Assembly: GCA_009377605.1 (NCBI GenBank)
Contig: WHTT01000066.1
Location: 1 to 36,016 of the forward strand
Reading direction: 5' to 3'
Length of the DNA: 36,016 nt
Origin: Luteitalea sp.
GTDB taxonomy: Bacteria > Acidobacteriota > Vicinamibacteria > Vicinamibacterales > Vicinamibacteraceae
The translations under genes and the position numbers were made by a program. The notes under the pieces are model-generated. The model was not told the DNA's origin. It saw only the letters and a list, made by a program, of their open reading frames with translations, and ran no database searches. This document shows positions 15,349 to 24,970 of the stretch, one piece after another (within the stretch, counting starts at the first letter, position 1; each line of letters starts with the position of its first letter).

Positions 15349-17082
15349 TCACGACTCAGAGGACAGTTCGCGATGCGCGCGTGCACGTTCTCGATCGATT
15401 TGCTCTGGCGTTGCGCCGAGCGTCTCAAGAATGTTCTCAATGAACGCAAGGGCGACTTCCCCTTCACCTGAGTACACGGTGTCGGCGCCGGCTGCCTTCA
15501 GAGCTCCGACGTCTCGCAGATACGATGCGCGCGCCAGGACGCGCACCTCTGGGTTCAGCCCGCGCGCGGCGCGGATCACCTCGGTGCTGTTGGCCATCCT
15601 GGCAGAACCAAGAATGAGGTTGCTTGACGCGGGAACGCCTGCCGCAACGAGCGTCTCAGGACGAGTCGCATCGCCGTATACGGCGTCGATCCCACGGTCG
15701 CGAAGCGCCCGCACAGTGTCGATGTTGAGTTCGATGACCGTCGGCTCGATGCGGTTGTCACGCAGCAGGTCGACCACCGTGCGACCCGTTGGGCCGTACC
15801 CGATCACCACCGCGCGATGACTCGGATCGGGTGGACGACGTGTCCCTGGAGATTTCGCGTCGATCGCTGTTGCTGGTGCGCGATCCATCAACTTTCGGAT
15901 CCGTGGCCGGGCGGCGATCCATCGCTCTGCGGGTCCAATCGCCCGGTACAGCAAGGGGTTGAGCACAATTGACACGATCGACGTCGCGACGAGTACATTC
16001 GCCGCGGCTGACGTCAGCACACCAAGTTCTCTGCCGAGCGTCGCGAGAATGAACGAAAACTCGCCGATCTGCGACAGCGCGATGGCGACCGTGAGGGCCG
16101 CTCTCACCGGGTACCCCATCGCCCACACAATCAGCAACGCGACGAGCGGTTTTCCGAGCAGCACGACCATCAACGCGCCGATGACGAGGCCCGGTGCTTC
16201 CCACAGAGAGCTCGGATCGAGCAGCATCCCAACAGAGACGAAGAACAGTACGGCGAATGCATCTCGCATGGGCAGTGCTTCCGAGGCAGCGCGCAAGCTG
16301 TACTCAGATCGACCGACGATCATACCCGCGAGAAATGCGCCAAGCGCCATGGAGACGCCGAAGATCAACGCGGAGCCGGTGGCAATCCCCAGCGCGACAA
16401 CCAGCACGGTCAACGTGAACAATTCTCGTGACTTCGTTCCTTCGACGTAGTCGAGCACCCGCGGAATCATACGAGTGCCGACGACTGCCGTGAACGCCAC
16501 AAGCGCGAAGACTTTAACGGCGGTCAACCCCAAAGCGGCCCAGAGCGGCGTCTCCGCATCGGTTGTGCCGAACAGTGCTGGGAGCAGCACCAACGCGAGA
16601 ATGGTGAAGAGATCTTCGACCACCAACCACCCAACGGCGATGTGGCCGGCCTCCGTATGCAGGTCGTTATTGTCCGCGAGCACGCGTACCAGGACGACAG
16701 TGCTGGCGACAGCCAGCGCCATGCCGAAGATCAGCCCTGCTGACCAGTCCCAACCAACAGTGACCGCGAGGAGAGCGCCCAACGCTGTCGCCACCGCGCT
16801 CTGCGCAACAGCGCCAGGTATGGCAACACGCCGGACCGCGAGCAGCTCGTCGAGGTGAAACTGAAGCCCCACACCGAACATGAGCAGAATCACGCCGATT
16901 TCTGCCAGTTGCTCCGCTAACGAGGCATCGGCGACGAAGCCGGGCGTGTGCGGGCCGACAAGGGTACCCGCGAGCAAATAGCCAACGATGGGAGACAGAC
17001 CGACGCGCTGGGTGATGTAGCCCAACACCAACGCCGCACCAAGCCCGCCGGTCAACGTGAGGATCAGCTCGTAATCGTGCAT
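15349..17082 (-). CDS. Monovalent cation:proton antiporter, KefB/YbaL type, with RCK domain
   Basis: A 577-residue inner-membrane transporter of the CPA2 family. It starts LILTLTGGLGAALVLGYITQ and has about 12-13 hydrophobic helices over residues 1-390, including VILLMFGVGLQFHLDELL and IAVGWLVVEDLFTILALVL; the latter carries the Glu-Asp pair in place of the Asp-Asp seen in some antiporters. A TrkA-N/RCK NAD-binding domain begins HRAVVIGYGPTGRTVVDLL and continues through VYGDATRPETLVAAGV. This is the architecture of KefB/YbaL potassium or sodium efflux systems. The glutathione-regulated Kef subfamily usually needs an ancillary KefG/F subunit, and none is adjacent. It is complete. The ion specificity is inferred from the family only. 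Confidence 0.93.
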   Translation of the reverse strand: MHDYELILTLTGGLGAALVLGYITQRVGLSPIVGYLLAGTLVGPHTPGFVADASLAEQLAEIGVILLMFGVGLQFHLDELLAVRRVAIPGAVAQSAVATALGALLAVTVGWDWSAGLIFGMALAVASTVVLVRVLADNNDLHTEAGHIAVGWLVVEDLFTILALVLLPALFGTTDAETPLWAALGLTAVKVFALVAFTAVVGTRMIPRVLDYVEGTKSRELFTLTVLVVALGIATGSALIFGVSMALGAFLAGMIVGRSEYSLRAASEALPMRDAFAVLFFVSVGMLLDPSSLWEAPGLVIGALMVVLLGKPLVALLIVWAMGYPVRAALTVAIALSQIGEFSFILATLGRELGVLTSAAANVLVATSIVSIVLNPLLYRAIGPAERWIAARPRIRKLMDRAPATAIDAKSPGTRRPPDPSHRAVVIGYGPTGRTVVDLLRDNRIEPTVIELNIDTVRALRDRGIDAVYGDATRPETLVAAGVPASSNLILGSARMANSTEVIRAARGLNPEVRVLARASYLRDVGALKAAGADTVYSGEGEVALAFIENILETLGATPEQIDRERARAHRELSSES

Positions 17083-17235
17083 GTGAGAAAAACGACGACA
17101 GGACCGCCATTGGCCTCAGCAGCTGACGGAGCGTCGAGGGCATCAATTGCCACCGGGTACCGGTTCGCAGTGGGCTCGTTGCTGGGTGCCACGAGGTTGC
17201 TCCAAGTGCCCAGCGCCGGTCTTTGGACGATCGTG

Positions 17236-17472
17236 TTACCCGCGTTTCCGCCGGCGCTCTGAGCGTGCGGCTGCATTGGGACGAGTCGTCATTTCAGGCG
17301 GCGGCTGCCCTGCGGGCGCTCGCTGCTGCTTGTGAGATGGTCGATCCTCTGTCGTGTCCTCTTGTGTTGCGCTTTGTGGAGGCTGCACCACCTGCACGCG
17401 TCGCCCAACGATCGCGACAATAACAACAATAACCGCCAGAACGCCAAACGTGATGAGTTCCCCTGTGTCCAC
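17236..17472 (-). CDS. Small single-pass membrane protein, hypothetical
   Basis: GTG 17472 follows GGGAGGCAC. The 78-residue product has one N-terminal membrane segment (LITFGVLAVIVVIVAIVGRR) followed by a hydrophilic Pro/Gln/Arg-rich tail. No family is recognised. A second minus frame at 17064-17276 (ALGTWSNLVAPSNEPTANRY) runs between it and the antiporter start and is less convincing. The gene could be co-transcribed with the antiporter. Its membrane segment and ribosome site are the only support. Confidence 0.4.
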   Translation of the reverse strand: MDTGELITFGVLAVIVVIVAIVGRRVQVVQPPQSATQEDTTEDRPSHKQQRAPAGQPPPEMTTRPNAAARSERRRKRG

Positions 17473-17564
17473 ACGTGCCTCCCGCCTGGAAAACGTGATT
17501 AAACACGCCCACGACGACCATCACGGCAGAGCCGCTGGTGTCGGTAACGCGATCCGCAAGCGTG

Positions 17565-17900
17565 TCAGGCGAGAGGGGGTGGTCGAGAGGCTAAAGGTAA
17601 GCGGCGAAGCGCATCTTTGAGCGGCCCTGACAGCGGCGGGACACGCTGGCCTGGCAGGACGACTGGAGGGTGAGTCCAAGGGCGGGCGGTCCGATGGCCG
17701 GGAACGAGGCCGAGTGTGTCGCTGTCTTTCGCTCGGATCCCGTGTGCGCAGTTCGTTACCGGCGAATACAGCGAGACGTACGGTCGGCCACTGCCGTCCG
17801 TCCGCTGTTCCGTGGCGTTGTCCAGGCCGATGCCGCCCAGGCAGGGAACGGCTGACAAGGCTACAACCGCAAGCAGGTGGACGAGTCGCCAGCTTCGCAC
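17565..17900 (-). CDS. Possible small exported or lipoprotein, weakly supported
   Basis: GTG 17900 starts RSWRLVHLLAVVALSAVPCL, a possible signal peptide with a lipobox-like ALSAVPC before Cys20. The rest (ATEQRTDGSGRPYVSLYSPV and on) is not recognised and ends in a Pro/Leu/Arg-rich tail typical of non-coding GC-rich DNA. No good ribosome site precedes it. It may be real over the first half only. Confidence 0.25.
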   Translation of the reverse strand: MRSWRLVHLLAVVALSAVPCLGGIGLDNATEQRTDGSGRPYVSLYSPVTNCAHGIRAKDSDTLGLVPGHRTARPWTHPPVVLPGQRVPPLSGPLKDALRRLPLASRPPPLA

Positions 17901-18385
17901 GGCCCGCAGTATATCGCGGCAATAAGGCGAGTGTGGTGCGCGGCCCTACAGTGTGGTCCACCGCCCTTGCTCCTGCATAGGCCGTGACCTACCCTTTTAC
18001 GCCCTGCCGTCATACGTCCAGACGCCAGCACGCGCTGACACACAGCGGAGAATCTCATGCTTGAGGTCCGGGGATGGACCTCGCCCGCGAGCTGGCATGC
18101 CCGACATTTCGGACAAATGCCTGGGTGTCAGGGACGATTTTCGCAACTGTCGACAGGGGCCTGCAGCCCGCGAACGCTCATGAAAATCGACCCCTGAGGA
18201 TGATTTTCGACCCTGGCGGATTACCGCTGCATGATCATTGCGCCTCTGTCGTAGACGCTCGACGCGCCGCAGCCAATGCACGAGGTTCGACCTGGCGACG
18301 ATTGGGGCCACCAAGCTCCAGTGACGCGCGAGAGGGCTGCACCGGCGAGGAACAACAGCGGGCGCCCTCCCTCTCCTTCGCGCAA
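17901..18385. other. Intergenic region with inverted repeat
   Basis: Apart from the repeat at 18121-18217 I see no gene here. The minus strand from 18385 upstream is the 3' flank of paoC. No poly-T terminator hairpin was found after the paoC stop. Confidence 0.3.
18121..18217. repeat. BIME/MITE-like inverted repeat
   Basis: TCAGGGACGATTTTC (18128-18142) is the near-exact reverse complement of GAAAATCGACCCCTGA (18182-18197), with one indel and one mismatch. A palindrome CTGTCGACAG lies between them, and a further half-copy GATTTTCGACCCTGG follows at 18203-18217. The first 29 bases (18121-18149) recur with two changes at 26851-26879, so this is a dispersed repeat family, possibly ends of a REP-like or miniature element. 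Confidence 0.6.
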
Positions 18386-20593
18386 TTATCCTGCTTCCGG
18401 CAGCCGGTCGAGAAGCTTGTCAAGCGTGATCGGATAGTCGCGCACGCGCACGCCGGTGGCGTTGTAGATCGCGTTGGCGATGGCCGCGCCGACGCCGCAG
18501 ATGCCGAGCTCACCCACGCCCCTGGCCTTCATTGGCGACGAGATCGGATCGGTCTCATCGAGGAAGATCACCTCCTGGTGCGGAATGTCGGCATGCACGG
18601 GTACTTCGTAACCGGCGAGATCATGGTTGACGAAGAAGCCAACGCGCGTGTCGACCGCGAGCTCCTCCATCAGCGCCGCGCCGGCGCCCATGGTCATCGC
18701 GCCGATGATCTGGCTACGCGCCGACTTCGGGTTGAGGATGCGGCCCGCGGCACACACGGCGAGCATGCGTCGCACGCGGACCTCGGCGGTGGCGGCGTCG
18801 ACGCCGACTTCCACGAAGTGCGCGCCGAAGCTCGATTGATGATACGTCTCCGCGAGGTCGCCGAACTCGATCGCATCCTCGGCGACGATGCCGCGTCCGC
18901 CTGCGGCCTCGGCGAGCGACACGCTGCGATCGCCCTCACGGACACGGCCGTCCTCGAACACCGCATCGGCGGGGTTGAAGCCGAGTCCTTGTACCACCGC
19001 TTCGCGCAGCTTGACGCAGGCGGCATACACGCCGGAGGTCGAACTGTTCGCGCCCCATTGGCCGCCCGAGCCCGCCGACACCGGGAAGGCGGAGTCACCC
19101 AGGCGCACGACCACGTCGCGCAATGGTACGCCCATCATCTCGGCCGCCGTCTGCGCGATGATCGTGTAGCTGCCAGTGCCGATGTCGGTCATGTCGGTTT
19201 CGACGGTGACGATGCCGCGACTGTCGAGGCGCACGCGCGCCGCCGACGTCGTCACCGGACTGTCGCGGAAGGCAGTGGCAACGCCCATGCCGATCAACCA
19301 TTGCCCGTCGCGCGTTCTGCCAGGCTGTGGATTGCGCTTGCTCCAGCCGAAGCGTTCCGCGCCGGTGCGCAGACACTCGACGAGACGACGCTGCGAGAAC
19401 GGGCGCTGCGGACGCTCGGGATCGACCTGTGTGTCGTTGAGGATGCGAAACTCGATGGGATCGAGGTGGAGCTTTTCCGACATCTCGTCCATGGCGACCT
19501 CAAGCGCCATCGATCCCGGTGCCTCGCCCGGCGCACGCATCGCATTGCCTTCGGGGAGGTCGAGCACGGCAAGCCGCACCGCCGTCATGCGGTTGGCGCC
19601 GGCATAGACCCTGCGTGTCGATCTGGCGGCGGACTCCGGTTTGCCGCCAGCCAGGTCGCCGGACCAGCTCTCATGGCCGATCGCGGTGATCTTGCCATCC
19701 CGGGTCGCGCCCAGCCGGAGCCGTTGAATCGTCGCGGGCCGATGGGGCGTGTTGTTGAACATCAGGGGCCGCGGCAGCGCCACCTTCACGGGCCGTCGCG
19801 CGGCACGTGCGCCAAGCGCGGCCAGCAGCGCATCAGCCCGTACGAAGAGCTTGCCGCCGAAGCCGCCGCCGATGTAGGGGGAGATGATGCGGACATTCTC
19901 CTTTGGCAGCCCGAGCGTCGTCGCCAGGTCGGTCGCGCCCCAGTCGATCATCTGGTGCGACGTCCACAGCGTCAGCGTGTCGCCCTTCCACGCTGCGATC
20001 GACGCCTGCGGCTCCATCATCGCGTGGGCCTGATCGGGCGTGGTGTACGTCACATCGAGCTGGACCGGCGCCGCGGCAAACGCACCGGCAAAGTCGCCCA
20101 CGGCCGTGTCCGGCGCGCCCCCGACGATGCGTTCGGGCGTGATCGCAGTGTCCTTGGCTGCGGCTAGGTCGAACGCGCCCTCGGCGCGGACATACTTGAT
20201 GCGGACCAGTTGCGCGGCGGCGCGTGCCTGCTCCAACGTCTCCGCGACCACCAGCGCGATCGCCTGGTGATAGTGCTGAATCTCCGGACCGCCGAGCAGC
20301 CGGGCGGTGTTCCGGTCGGCCTTTTCGAGCGAGCCGGCCGTCTTCGCCGTGACGATCGCGAGCACCCCGGGCGCGGACCTGGCATCGCTCACATCGATCG
20401 ACGCGATCCGTCCCTTGGCGATCGCCGAACCGATGACGTGCCCATACGCCGCATTGCGCACGACATCGTGCCGCTCATAGGCATACGGCGCGGAACCCGT
20501 CGTCTTCAACGGTCCGTCGATCCGATCGGTGGGTTTGCCGACCACCTTCAACTGATCGATCGGATTGGCGGTGGCGGGCCTGTCGAACTTCAT
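18386..20593 (-). CDS. paoC: Aldehyde oxidoreductase molybdenum-binding subunit (PaoC-like)
   Basis: A 735-residue large subunit of the xanthine-oxidase family, PaoC/YagR type, oxidising aldehydes to acids with a molybdopterin cytosine dinucleotide cofactor. ATG 20593 overlaps the paoB stop by four bases. The domain order is the hammerhead region ([19 protein letters not shown]), [18 protein letters not shown] with GGGFGGK at 242-248, [20 protein letters not shown] with R353, [16 protein letters not shown], and the C-terminal [16 protein letters not shown]695 in GVGELG is the expected catalytic base, close to E692 of E. coli PaoC, and total length agrees (E. coli 732). The last gene of the operon. 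The cofactor-inserting chaperone paoD is not in this window. Confidence 0.93.
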   Translation of the reverse strand: MKFDRPATANPIDQLKVVGKPTDRIDGPLKTTGSAPYAYERHDVVRNAAYGHVIGSAIAKGRIASIDVSDARSAPGVLAIVTAKTAGSLEKADRNTARLLGGPEIQHYHQAIALVVAETLEQARAAAQLVRIKYVRAEGAFDLAAAKDTAITPERIVGGAPDTAVGDFAGAFAAAPVQLDVTYTTPDQAHAMMEPQASIAAWKGDTLTLWTSHQMIDWGATDLATTLGLPKENVRIISPYIGGGFGGKLFVRADALLAALGARAARRPVKVALPRPLMFNNTPHRPATIQRLRLGATRDGKITAIGHESWSGDLAGGKPESAARSTRRVYAGANRMTAVRLAVLDLPEGNAMRAPGEAPGSMALEVAMDEMSEKLHLDPIEFRILNDTQVDPERPQRPFSQRRLVECLRTGAERFGWSKRNPQPGRTRDGQWLIGMGVATAFRDSPVTTSAARVRLDSRGIVTVETDMTDIGTGSYTIIAQTAAEMMGVPLRDVVVRLGDSAFPVSAGSGGQWGANSSTSGVYAACVKLREAVVQGLGFNPADAVFEDGRVREGDRSVSLAEAAGGRGIVAEDAIEFGDLAETYHQSSFGAHFVEVGVDAATAEVRVRRMLAVCAAGRILNPKSARSQIIGAMTMGAGAALMEELAVDTRVGFFVNHDLAGYEVPVHADIPHQEVIFLDETDPISSPMKARGVGELGICGVGAAIANAIYNATGVRVRDYPITLDKLLDRLPEAG

Positions 20594-21548
20594 CGCGGTG
20601 CTCCCTTCGCCTGCGCCAGCACCGCGCCGAGCGTGCGCTCGACCAGCGTCAGCTTGAAGGTGTTTTCGCGCGTCGGCCTGGCGCCGGCGAGCAACCGTGT
20701 CACGACCGCCTTGGCACCGCGCGGCATGTCGGCCTCGGCCGCTTCGACGCGCCACGGCTTGTGCGCGACGCCTCCCAGTGCCACGCGTCCCGTGCCGTCG
20801 CGCTGCACGACGACGCCCACCGAGACGAGCGCAAAGGCATAGGAGGCGCGATCGCGCACCTTGTGATAGATCTGCGTGCCGCCAATCGGCTTGGGCAGCG
20901 TGACCGCGGTGATCAGCTCGCCAGCTTCCAGCGTGGTCTCGACATGGGGCGTGTCGCCTGGCAGGCGGTGGAACTCGGCAATCGGAATGCGTCGCGTCGA
21001 GCCGTTCGGCCGCACCGTCTCCACCGTCGCATCGAGCGCACGCATAGCCACCGCCATGTCGCTGGGGTGTGTGGCGATGCACGCCTCGCTCACACCGACG
21101 ACCGCATGCTGTCGGCTGACGCCGCCGATCGCGGCGCAGCCGCTGCCCGGCTGGCGTTTGTTGCAGGGCTGGTTCGTATCGTAGAAATAGGGGCAGCGTG
21201 TGCGCTGAAGCAGGTTACCGGCGGTGGTCGCCTTGTTGCGCAACTGACCCGAGGCGCCGGCGAGCAGCGCGCGCGAGAGCAGGCCATAATCGCGCCGTAC
21301 ACGCGGATCTGCCGCGAGATCCGTGTGCGGACCAGCGCGCCGGCGCGCAGCCCGCCCTCGGCCGTCGGTTCGATCTTGTCGAGCGCCAGGCCGTTCACGT
21401 CGATCAGATGCGTGGGCGTTTCGACGTCCAGCTTCATCAGGTCGAGCAAGTTCGTGCCGCCCGCGATGAACTTCGTGTCCCGGCTGCGGGCGGCGGCGGC
21501 CGCCGCCTGCGCGGGCGATTGCGCACGCTCGTAGGTGAACGGTTTCAT
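20590..21548 (-). CDS. paoB: Aldehyde oxidoreductase FAD/4Fe-4S subunit (PaoB-like), one frameshift
   Basis: Middle subunit that passes electrons from the iron-sulfur clusters to FAD. ATG 21548 overlaps the paoA stop by four bases. It starts [17 protein letters not shown] and has [20 protein letters not shown], the FAD-binding GGTNLxDLMK motif. Near 21326 the frame slips (GALVRT), and the expected [20 protein letters not shown] lies in another frame; adding one A to the AC-A context (CGCACACG to CGCAACACG) repairs it and gives 319 residues. After that come [20 protein letters not shown] and the inserted [18 protein letters not shown] 4Fe-4S cluster motif unique to this subfamily, then [17 protein letters not shown]. 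The one-base homopolymer repair makes a read error likely; the operon may well be functional. Confidence 0.9.
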
Positions 21549-22180
21549 GTTCCCCTCCCGGCGACCTCGGTGATGGCGTCGACGATGTTGGAATAGGCGC
21601 CGCAGCGGCAGATGTTGCCGCTCATGCGCTCGCGGAACTCGGCGGCGGTCGCTTGCGGCTGCGCGATGAGGTCGGCCTTGACGTGGCTCGTGATGCCGGC
21701 CTTGATCTCGTCGAGCATCGCCACCGCGGAACAGATCTGCCCGGGCGTGCAATAGCCGCACTGGTACCCGTCATGCTTCACGAAGGCGGCCTGCATCGGG
21801 TGCAGGTTCGCAGGCGTGCCCAGGCCTTCGATCGTGGTGATGCGGTCGCCTTCGTGCATCACCGCGAGCGTCAGGCAGGCATTGATCCGACGCCCGCCGG
21901 CGATCACCGTGCACGCGCCGCACTGGCCGTGATCGCAGCCTTTCTTGGTTCCCGTGAGATGCAGGTGCTCACGCAGCGCATCGAGCAGCGTGGTCCGCGT
22001 ATCGAGCTCGAGCTCGCAGGCCTTGCCGTTCACGTCAAAGGACACCGTCGAGAGGACGGGCGCCTCTGTCGCAGGCGCCTGGTCCTTGGCAAATAGCGGG
22101 ACTGCGGTCGCCGCCACGGACGCGGCGCCGACCTTCAACAACTCACGCCGAGTCATGTCGAGGCTGCCGGGACGTTTCAT
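21545..22180 (-). CDS. paoA: Aldehyde oxidoreductase 2Fe-2S subunit with Tat signal (PaoA-like)
   Basis: A 211-residue iron-sulfur subunit, first gene of the operon. ATG 22180 has GGAGAACACGAC upstream and is preferred to an earlier in-frame start at 22216. [20 protein letters not shown] is a twin-arginine signal, so the complex is exported folded to the periplasm with its partners. The plant-type 2Fe-2S motif is [10 protein letters not shown], followed by INACL, and the second cluster domain has [12 protein letters not shown] and [12 protein letters not shown]. Length and cysteine pattern match PaoA/YagT. Only this subunit carries a signal, the normal hitchhiker arrangement. It is divergent from the AraC regulator at 22405. 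Confidence 0.93.
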   Translation of the reverse strand: MKRPGSLDMTRRELLKVGAASVAATAVPLFAKDQAPATEAPVLSTVSFDVNGKACELELDTRTTLLDALREHLHLTGTKKGCDHGQCGACTVIAGGRRINACLTLAVMHEGDRITTIEGLGTPANLHPMQAAFVKHDGYQCGYCTPGQICSAVAMLDEIKAGITSHVKADLIAQPQATAAEFRERMSGNICRCGAYSNIVDAITEVAGRGT

Positions 22181-22404
22181 GTCGTGTTCTCCAGCCGATG
22201 TCCGCTCAAAAGCCACAGGATTCTGGAAGCCGGGCCCCTTGGGTTGCGTTCATCGGGAATCTTCCTTCTGTTGGCTGCTTGAACGCACCTCCAGCAGTCT
22301 GCTCTGGCGAGGCCGGCGGGCGGTATGAGGATCGTGCGAATTCGTTGTACGATTCTGCAGGCTCGAATCGTCGATCGGGCGAGGGCGAAAAACGGGGGGC
22401 CACC

Positions 22405-23382
22405 GTGCTATCGAAGTCTCGAGCGGAAGAACGCGAACTCGAGCGGGCGCAAGCGAGCAGGGACGAGCTCGCCGAGCGGATCGCGCGTCATCTTGAGGAG
22501 GACGGGACCATCGAGGCGGCTCCAGGCCTCTTCCTCTCTCGCGCCTCGGTGCCGACCAGGCCCATCTACCGCGTCACTGAGCCGTCCTTCTGCGTCATCG
22601 CCCAGGGAAGCAAAGAGGTGCTCCTCGGCAAAGAACGTTACCGCTACGACGCTTCCCACTACCTGCTCATCTCAGCCGGGTTGCCTCTGGCGGGCCACAT
22701 CGTCGAAGCGTCGAGGGAGCGACCGTACCTCGGCGTGCGCGTCGTGCTTGACCCCGCCGTGATCACGGCGGTCCTGATCGAGGCCGGCCTCGTCACCTCG
22801 CCGGCAAGTGGCACCGTCAGGGCCTTGTCCGTCAGCCGGCTCGGCACGAGCCTGCTCGATGCCGTGGTCCGGCTCGTCGACACGCCGAGCGACTACGGAG
22901 TGCTCGCGCCACTCGCCGTCCGAGAGATCGTGTACCGGCTATCGCTCGGAGAGCAGGCCGGGCAGCTTCGCCAGATCGCCGTCATCGGCGGCCGTGCGGA
23001 CCGAATCGCAAAGGCGATCGAGCTGCTTCGCAAGGACTACGACAAGCCTCTCCGCATCGCCGGCCTCGCCCGGAAGCTCGGGACGAGCATTTCGGGCCTC
23101 CACCACCACTTCAAGAAGGTCACCGGGATGAGCCCGTTGCAGTTCCAGAAACAGCTCCGGCTGCAGGAGGCCCGGCGGCTCCTCCTGGGTGGTGGTGATT
23201 CCGACGCCGCGACCGTTGGATACCGGGTGGGCTACGACGATCCGTCGCACTTCAGCCGGGAGTACAAGAGGCTCTTCGGCGAGCCGCCGGTGCGCGACGT
23301 CGAGCGGCTGCGAGGCGCGGTCGCGAGTCGGCTCGAACCCGCGGTGGAGTCTGAGCCACGTCCTGTGATGCCCACTCTCTGA
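22405..23382 (+). CDS. AraC-family regulator (AraC_N type), divergent from paoABC
   Basis: GTG 22405 after GGGGGGCCACC gives 325 residues; an open frame extends upstream to 22198 without a better start. The N-terminal effector domain has the AraC_N pattern (PTRPIYRVTEPSFCVIAQGS, KEVLLGKERYRYDASHYLLI, LPLAGHIVEASRERPYLGVR). The C-terminal DNA-binding part has RIAKAIELLRKDYDKPLRIA, the first HTH (LARKLGTSISGLHHHFKKVT) and the second (ATVGYRVGYDDPSHFSREYK). It is divergent from paoA with 224 bases between starts, so regulation of the aldehyde oxidoreductase in response to an aromatic or aldehyde effector is a reasonable inference. The direct ligand is unknown. Confidence 0.92.
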   Translation: MLSKSRAEERELERAQASRDELAERIARHLEEDGTIEAAPGLFLSRASVPTRPIYRVTEPSFCVIAQGSKEVLLGKERYRYDASHYLLISAGLPLAGHIVEASRERPYLGVRVVLDPAVITAVLIEAGLVTSPASGTVRALSVSRLGTSLLDAVVRLVDTPSDYGVLAPLAVREIVYRLSLGEQAGQLRQIAVIGGRADRIAKAIELLRKDYDKPLRIAGLARKLGTSISGLHHHFKKVTGMSPLQFQKQLRLQEARRLLLGGGDSDAATVGYRVGYDDPSHFSREYKRLFGEPPVRDVERLRGAVASRLEPAVESEPRPVMPTL

Positions 23383-23512
23383 GCTCCTTCGCTGACGAGC
23401 CAGGGTCGAGAGTTGTCCAGACTGTTGGGGGTGCAACCGGTCGGGCGCGCTCTGAGCTTGCGCGCGTGCTGGATCTCTGGAGCACACGGGACAGAGACGA
23501 GGAACGACTGTC

Positions 23513-24343
23513 GTGCTGTACCTCTCCTACACCCCACGACCGCCACTGAGCGAGTTCGTGGAGCGGATCTGGCTGGCCGTCGACGGTCAGTTGCCACGCA
23601 AAGACCGAATCCTCCCGAGCGGGACGATCGAGCTCGTGGTCAATCTGCGCGAGGACCGTGTGCGGATTGATGGCGCGACTGATTCCACACGCGCCAGGAT
23701 GTTTTCCGGCGTGGCCGTTTCCGGAACATATTCCGGAGTGTTTATCGTCGATGCGATGCAGCACGCGGCGATGATGGGCGTGCACTTCAGGCCGGGCGGT
23801 GCCTTTGTGGTCCTGGGAGTGCCGTCTGGTGACTTGACGGATATGCATGTCGATCTGGCGGCGCTCTGGGGCGAAGCCGCCGCTCGTGAGCTGCGCGAGC
23901 GCCTGTGCGCAGCCGCGACACATCGGGAGCGCTTCCAGCTCCTGGAAGCGGTGCTTGTCGGGCGACTCCGGTCGACCGTCCGGCGGCATCCCGTCGTTCC
24001 ATTCGCGCTCGAGCGCTTCGGACCGAGCGGCTTGGGTGCGTCCGTTCGAGAGGCCGCACGGCAGGCAGGTCTCAGCCATCGGAGGTTCATTACTGTCTTC
24101 ACCGCCGAAGTGGGTCTCACGCCGAAGCTGTTTTGCCGCGTTCTCCGCTTCCAGCGCGTCCATGCGCTGGCTCAACGGACAGGACATATCGACTGGGCCC
24201 AGATGGCCCTTGCCTGCGGGTATTTCGATCAATCACATCTGGCGAATGAGTTCCGCACGCTCTCAGGTCTGAGCCCGACGGAATATCTGCGGGACGTCCA
24301 GGACACACTCAACCTGTTGCGCAATCACATCGCGATCCGCTGA
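23513..24343 (+). CDS. AraC-family helix-turn-helix regulator (DUF6597-type N-terminus)
   Basis: A 276-residue regulator. GTG 23513 has GAGGAACGACTGTC upstream. The N-terminal domain (PPLSEFVERIWLAVDG, RILPSGTIELVVNL, MMGVHFRPGGAFVVLG) is the DUF6597 fold common in small-molecule responsive regulators. The C-terminal HTH pair is SVREAARQAGLSHRRFITVF with FTAEVGLTPKLFCRVLRFQR and WAQMALACGYFDQSHLANEF with FRTLSGLSPTEYL. It is followed by a VOC protein on the same strand after 92 bases, a pairing often seen where the regulator controls a glyoxalase-like or bleomycin-resistance-fold protein. Confidence 0.92.
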   Translation: MLYLSYTPRPPLSEFVERIWLAVDGQLPRKDRILPSGTIELVVNLREDRVRIDGATDSTRARMFSGVAVSGTYSGVFIVDAMQHAAMMGVHFRPGGAFVVLGVPSGDLTDMHVDLAALWGEAAARELRERLCAAATHRERFQLLEAVLVGRLRSTVRRHPVVPFALERFGPSGLGASVREAARQAGLSHRRFITVFTAEVGLTPKLFCRVLRFQRVHALAQRTGHIDWAQMALACGYFDQSHLANEFRTLSGLSPTEYLRDVQDTLNLLRNHIAIR

Positions 24344-24435
24344 GAGTTCAATTTTTTCCAAGAAGGTTGCTTACTGTCTCTGCAGAATGGATCCTGAAGG
24401 GCGGACGCCCACGTCCCCAACAAGGAGTCACGCTC

Positions 24436-24852
24436 GTGAACAGTACCGCCGACGTGTGTTTACCACAGAGGCAGCCAGAAACCACCGTGATCGTTCGCTA
24501 CATCGTCAACGACGTGCCGGCCAGTCTGGAGTTTTATACGAAACACCTTGGATTCACGGTCACCCGCGATGCGAGTCCCGGCTTCGCCTTGGTGGCGCGA
24601 GGGCCGTTGCGGCTCGCGTTGAGTGGCGTGACGGGCCCGGGGGGCGGGGCGCGGGCGATGCCCGACGGGCGCATGCCCGAGCCCGGCGGATGGAACCGCA
24701 TCCAGATTGCGATCGGCGACCTGGCCGCCGAGGTCGCGCGCCTGCGCGCAGCCGGCCTCCACTTCCGCAATGACATCGTGCGAGGGACTGGAGGCTCGCA
24801 GATTTTGCTGGATGACCCGTCGGGGAACCCGATTGAGCTGTTTCAAGCGTAG
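24436..24852 (+). CDS. VOC/glyoxalase-fold protein
   Basis: A 138-residue vicinal-oxygen-chelate protein. GTG 24436 follows AAGGAGTCACGCTC; the longer open frame from 24367 lacks a site. The fold is shown by TVIVRYIVNDVPASLEFYTK (first beta-alpha unit), HLGFTVTRDASPGFALVARG and the C-terminal SQILLDDPSGNPIELFQA, where Glu of the PIELF motif is a usual metal ligand. The His in the first unit of glyoxalase I is not evident, so it may be an isomerase, dioxygenase or binding protein rather than glyoxalase I. Probably co-transcribed with the AraC gene before it. Confidence 0.9.
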   Translation: MNSTADVCLPQRQPETTVIVRYIVNDVPASLEFYTKHLGFTVTRDASPGFALVARGPLRLALSGVTGPGGGARAMPDGRMPEPGGWNRIQIAIGDLAAEVARLRAAGLHFRNDIVRGTGGSQILLDDPSGNPIELFQA

Positions 24853-24970
24853 TGAGATACGCGCATTCCTCGCCTGAGCTGCGAGCTCGAGTCCGAGCGG
24901 GTTGCCGAGCTGTTGATATCGCAAAGGTCAGTACGATACTCATGTGTCATCCCCAAAGGAAGCGCGGCGG

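Noticed and set aside
17064-17276. 70-codon minus frame upstream of the antiporter
   Set aside because: Some protein-like sequence but no family, no ribosome site and an overlap with the better-supported small membrane frame.
18074-20167. Long plus-strand open frame of 697 codons
   Set aside because: It is the antisense shadow of paoC; its composition (long Arg/His/Asp-rich runs) is typical of the complement of a GC-rich gene, and paoC has full family motifs.
18386-21082. 898-codon minus-strand frame running from paoC through paoB
   Set aside because: The part before 20593 is out of the paoB frame and is Arg/His-rich shadow; paoC starts at ATG 20593 with a four-base overlap.
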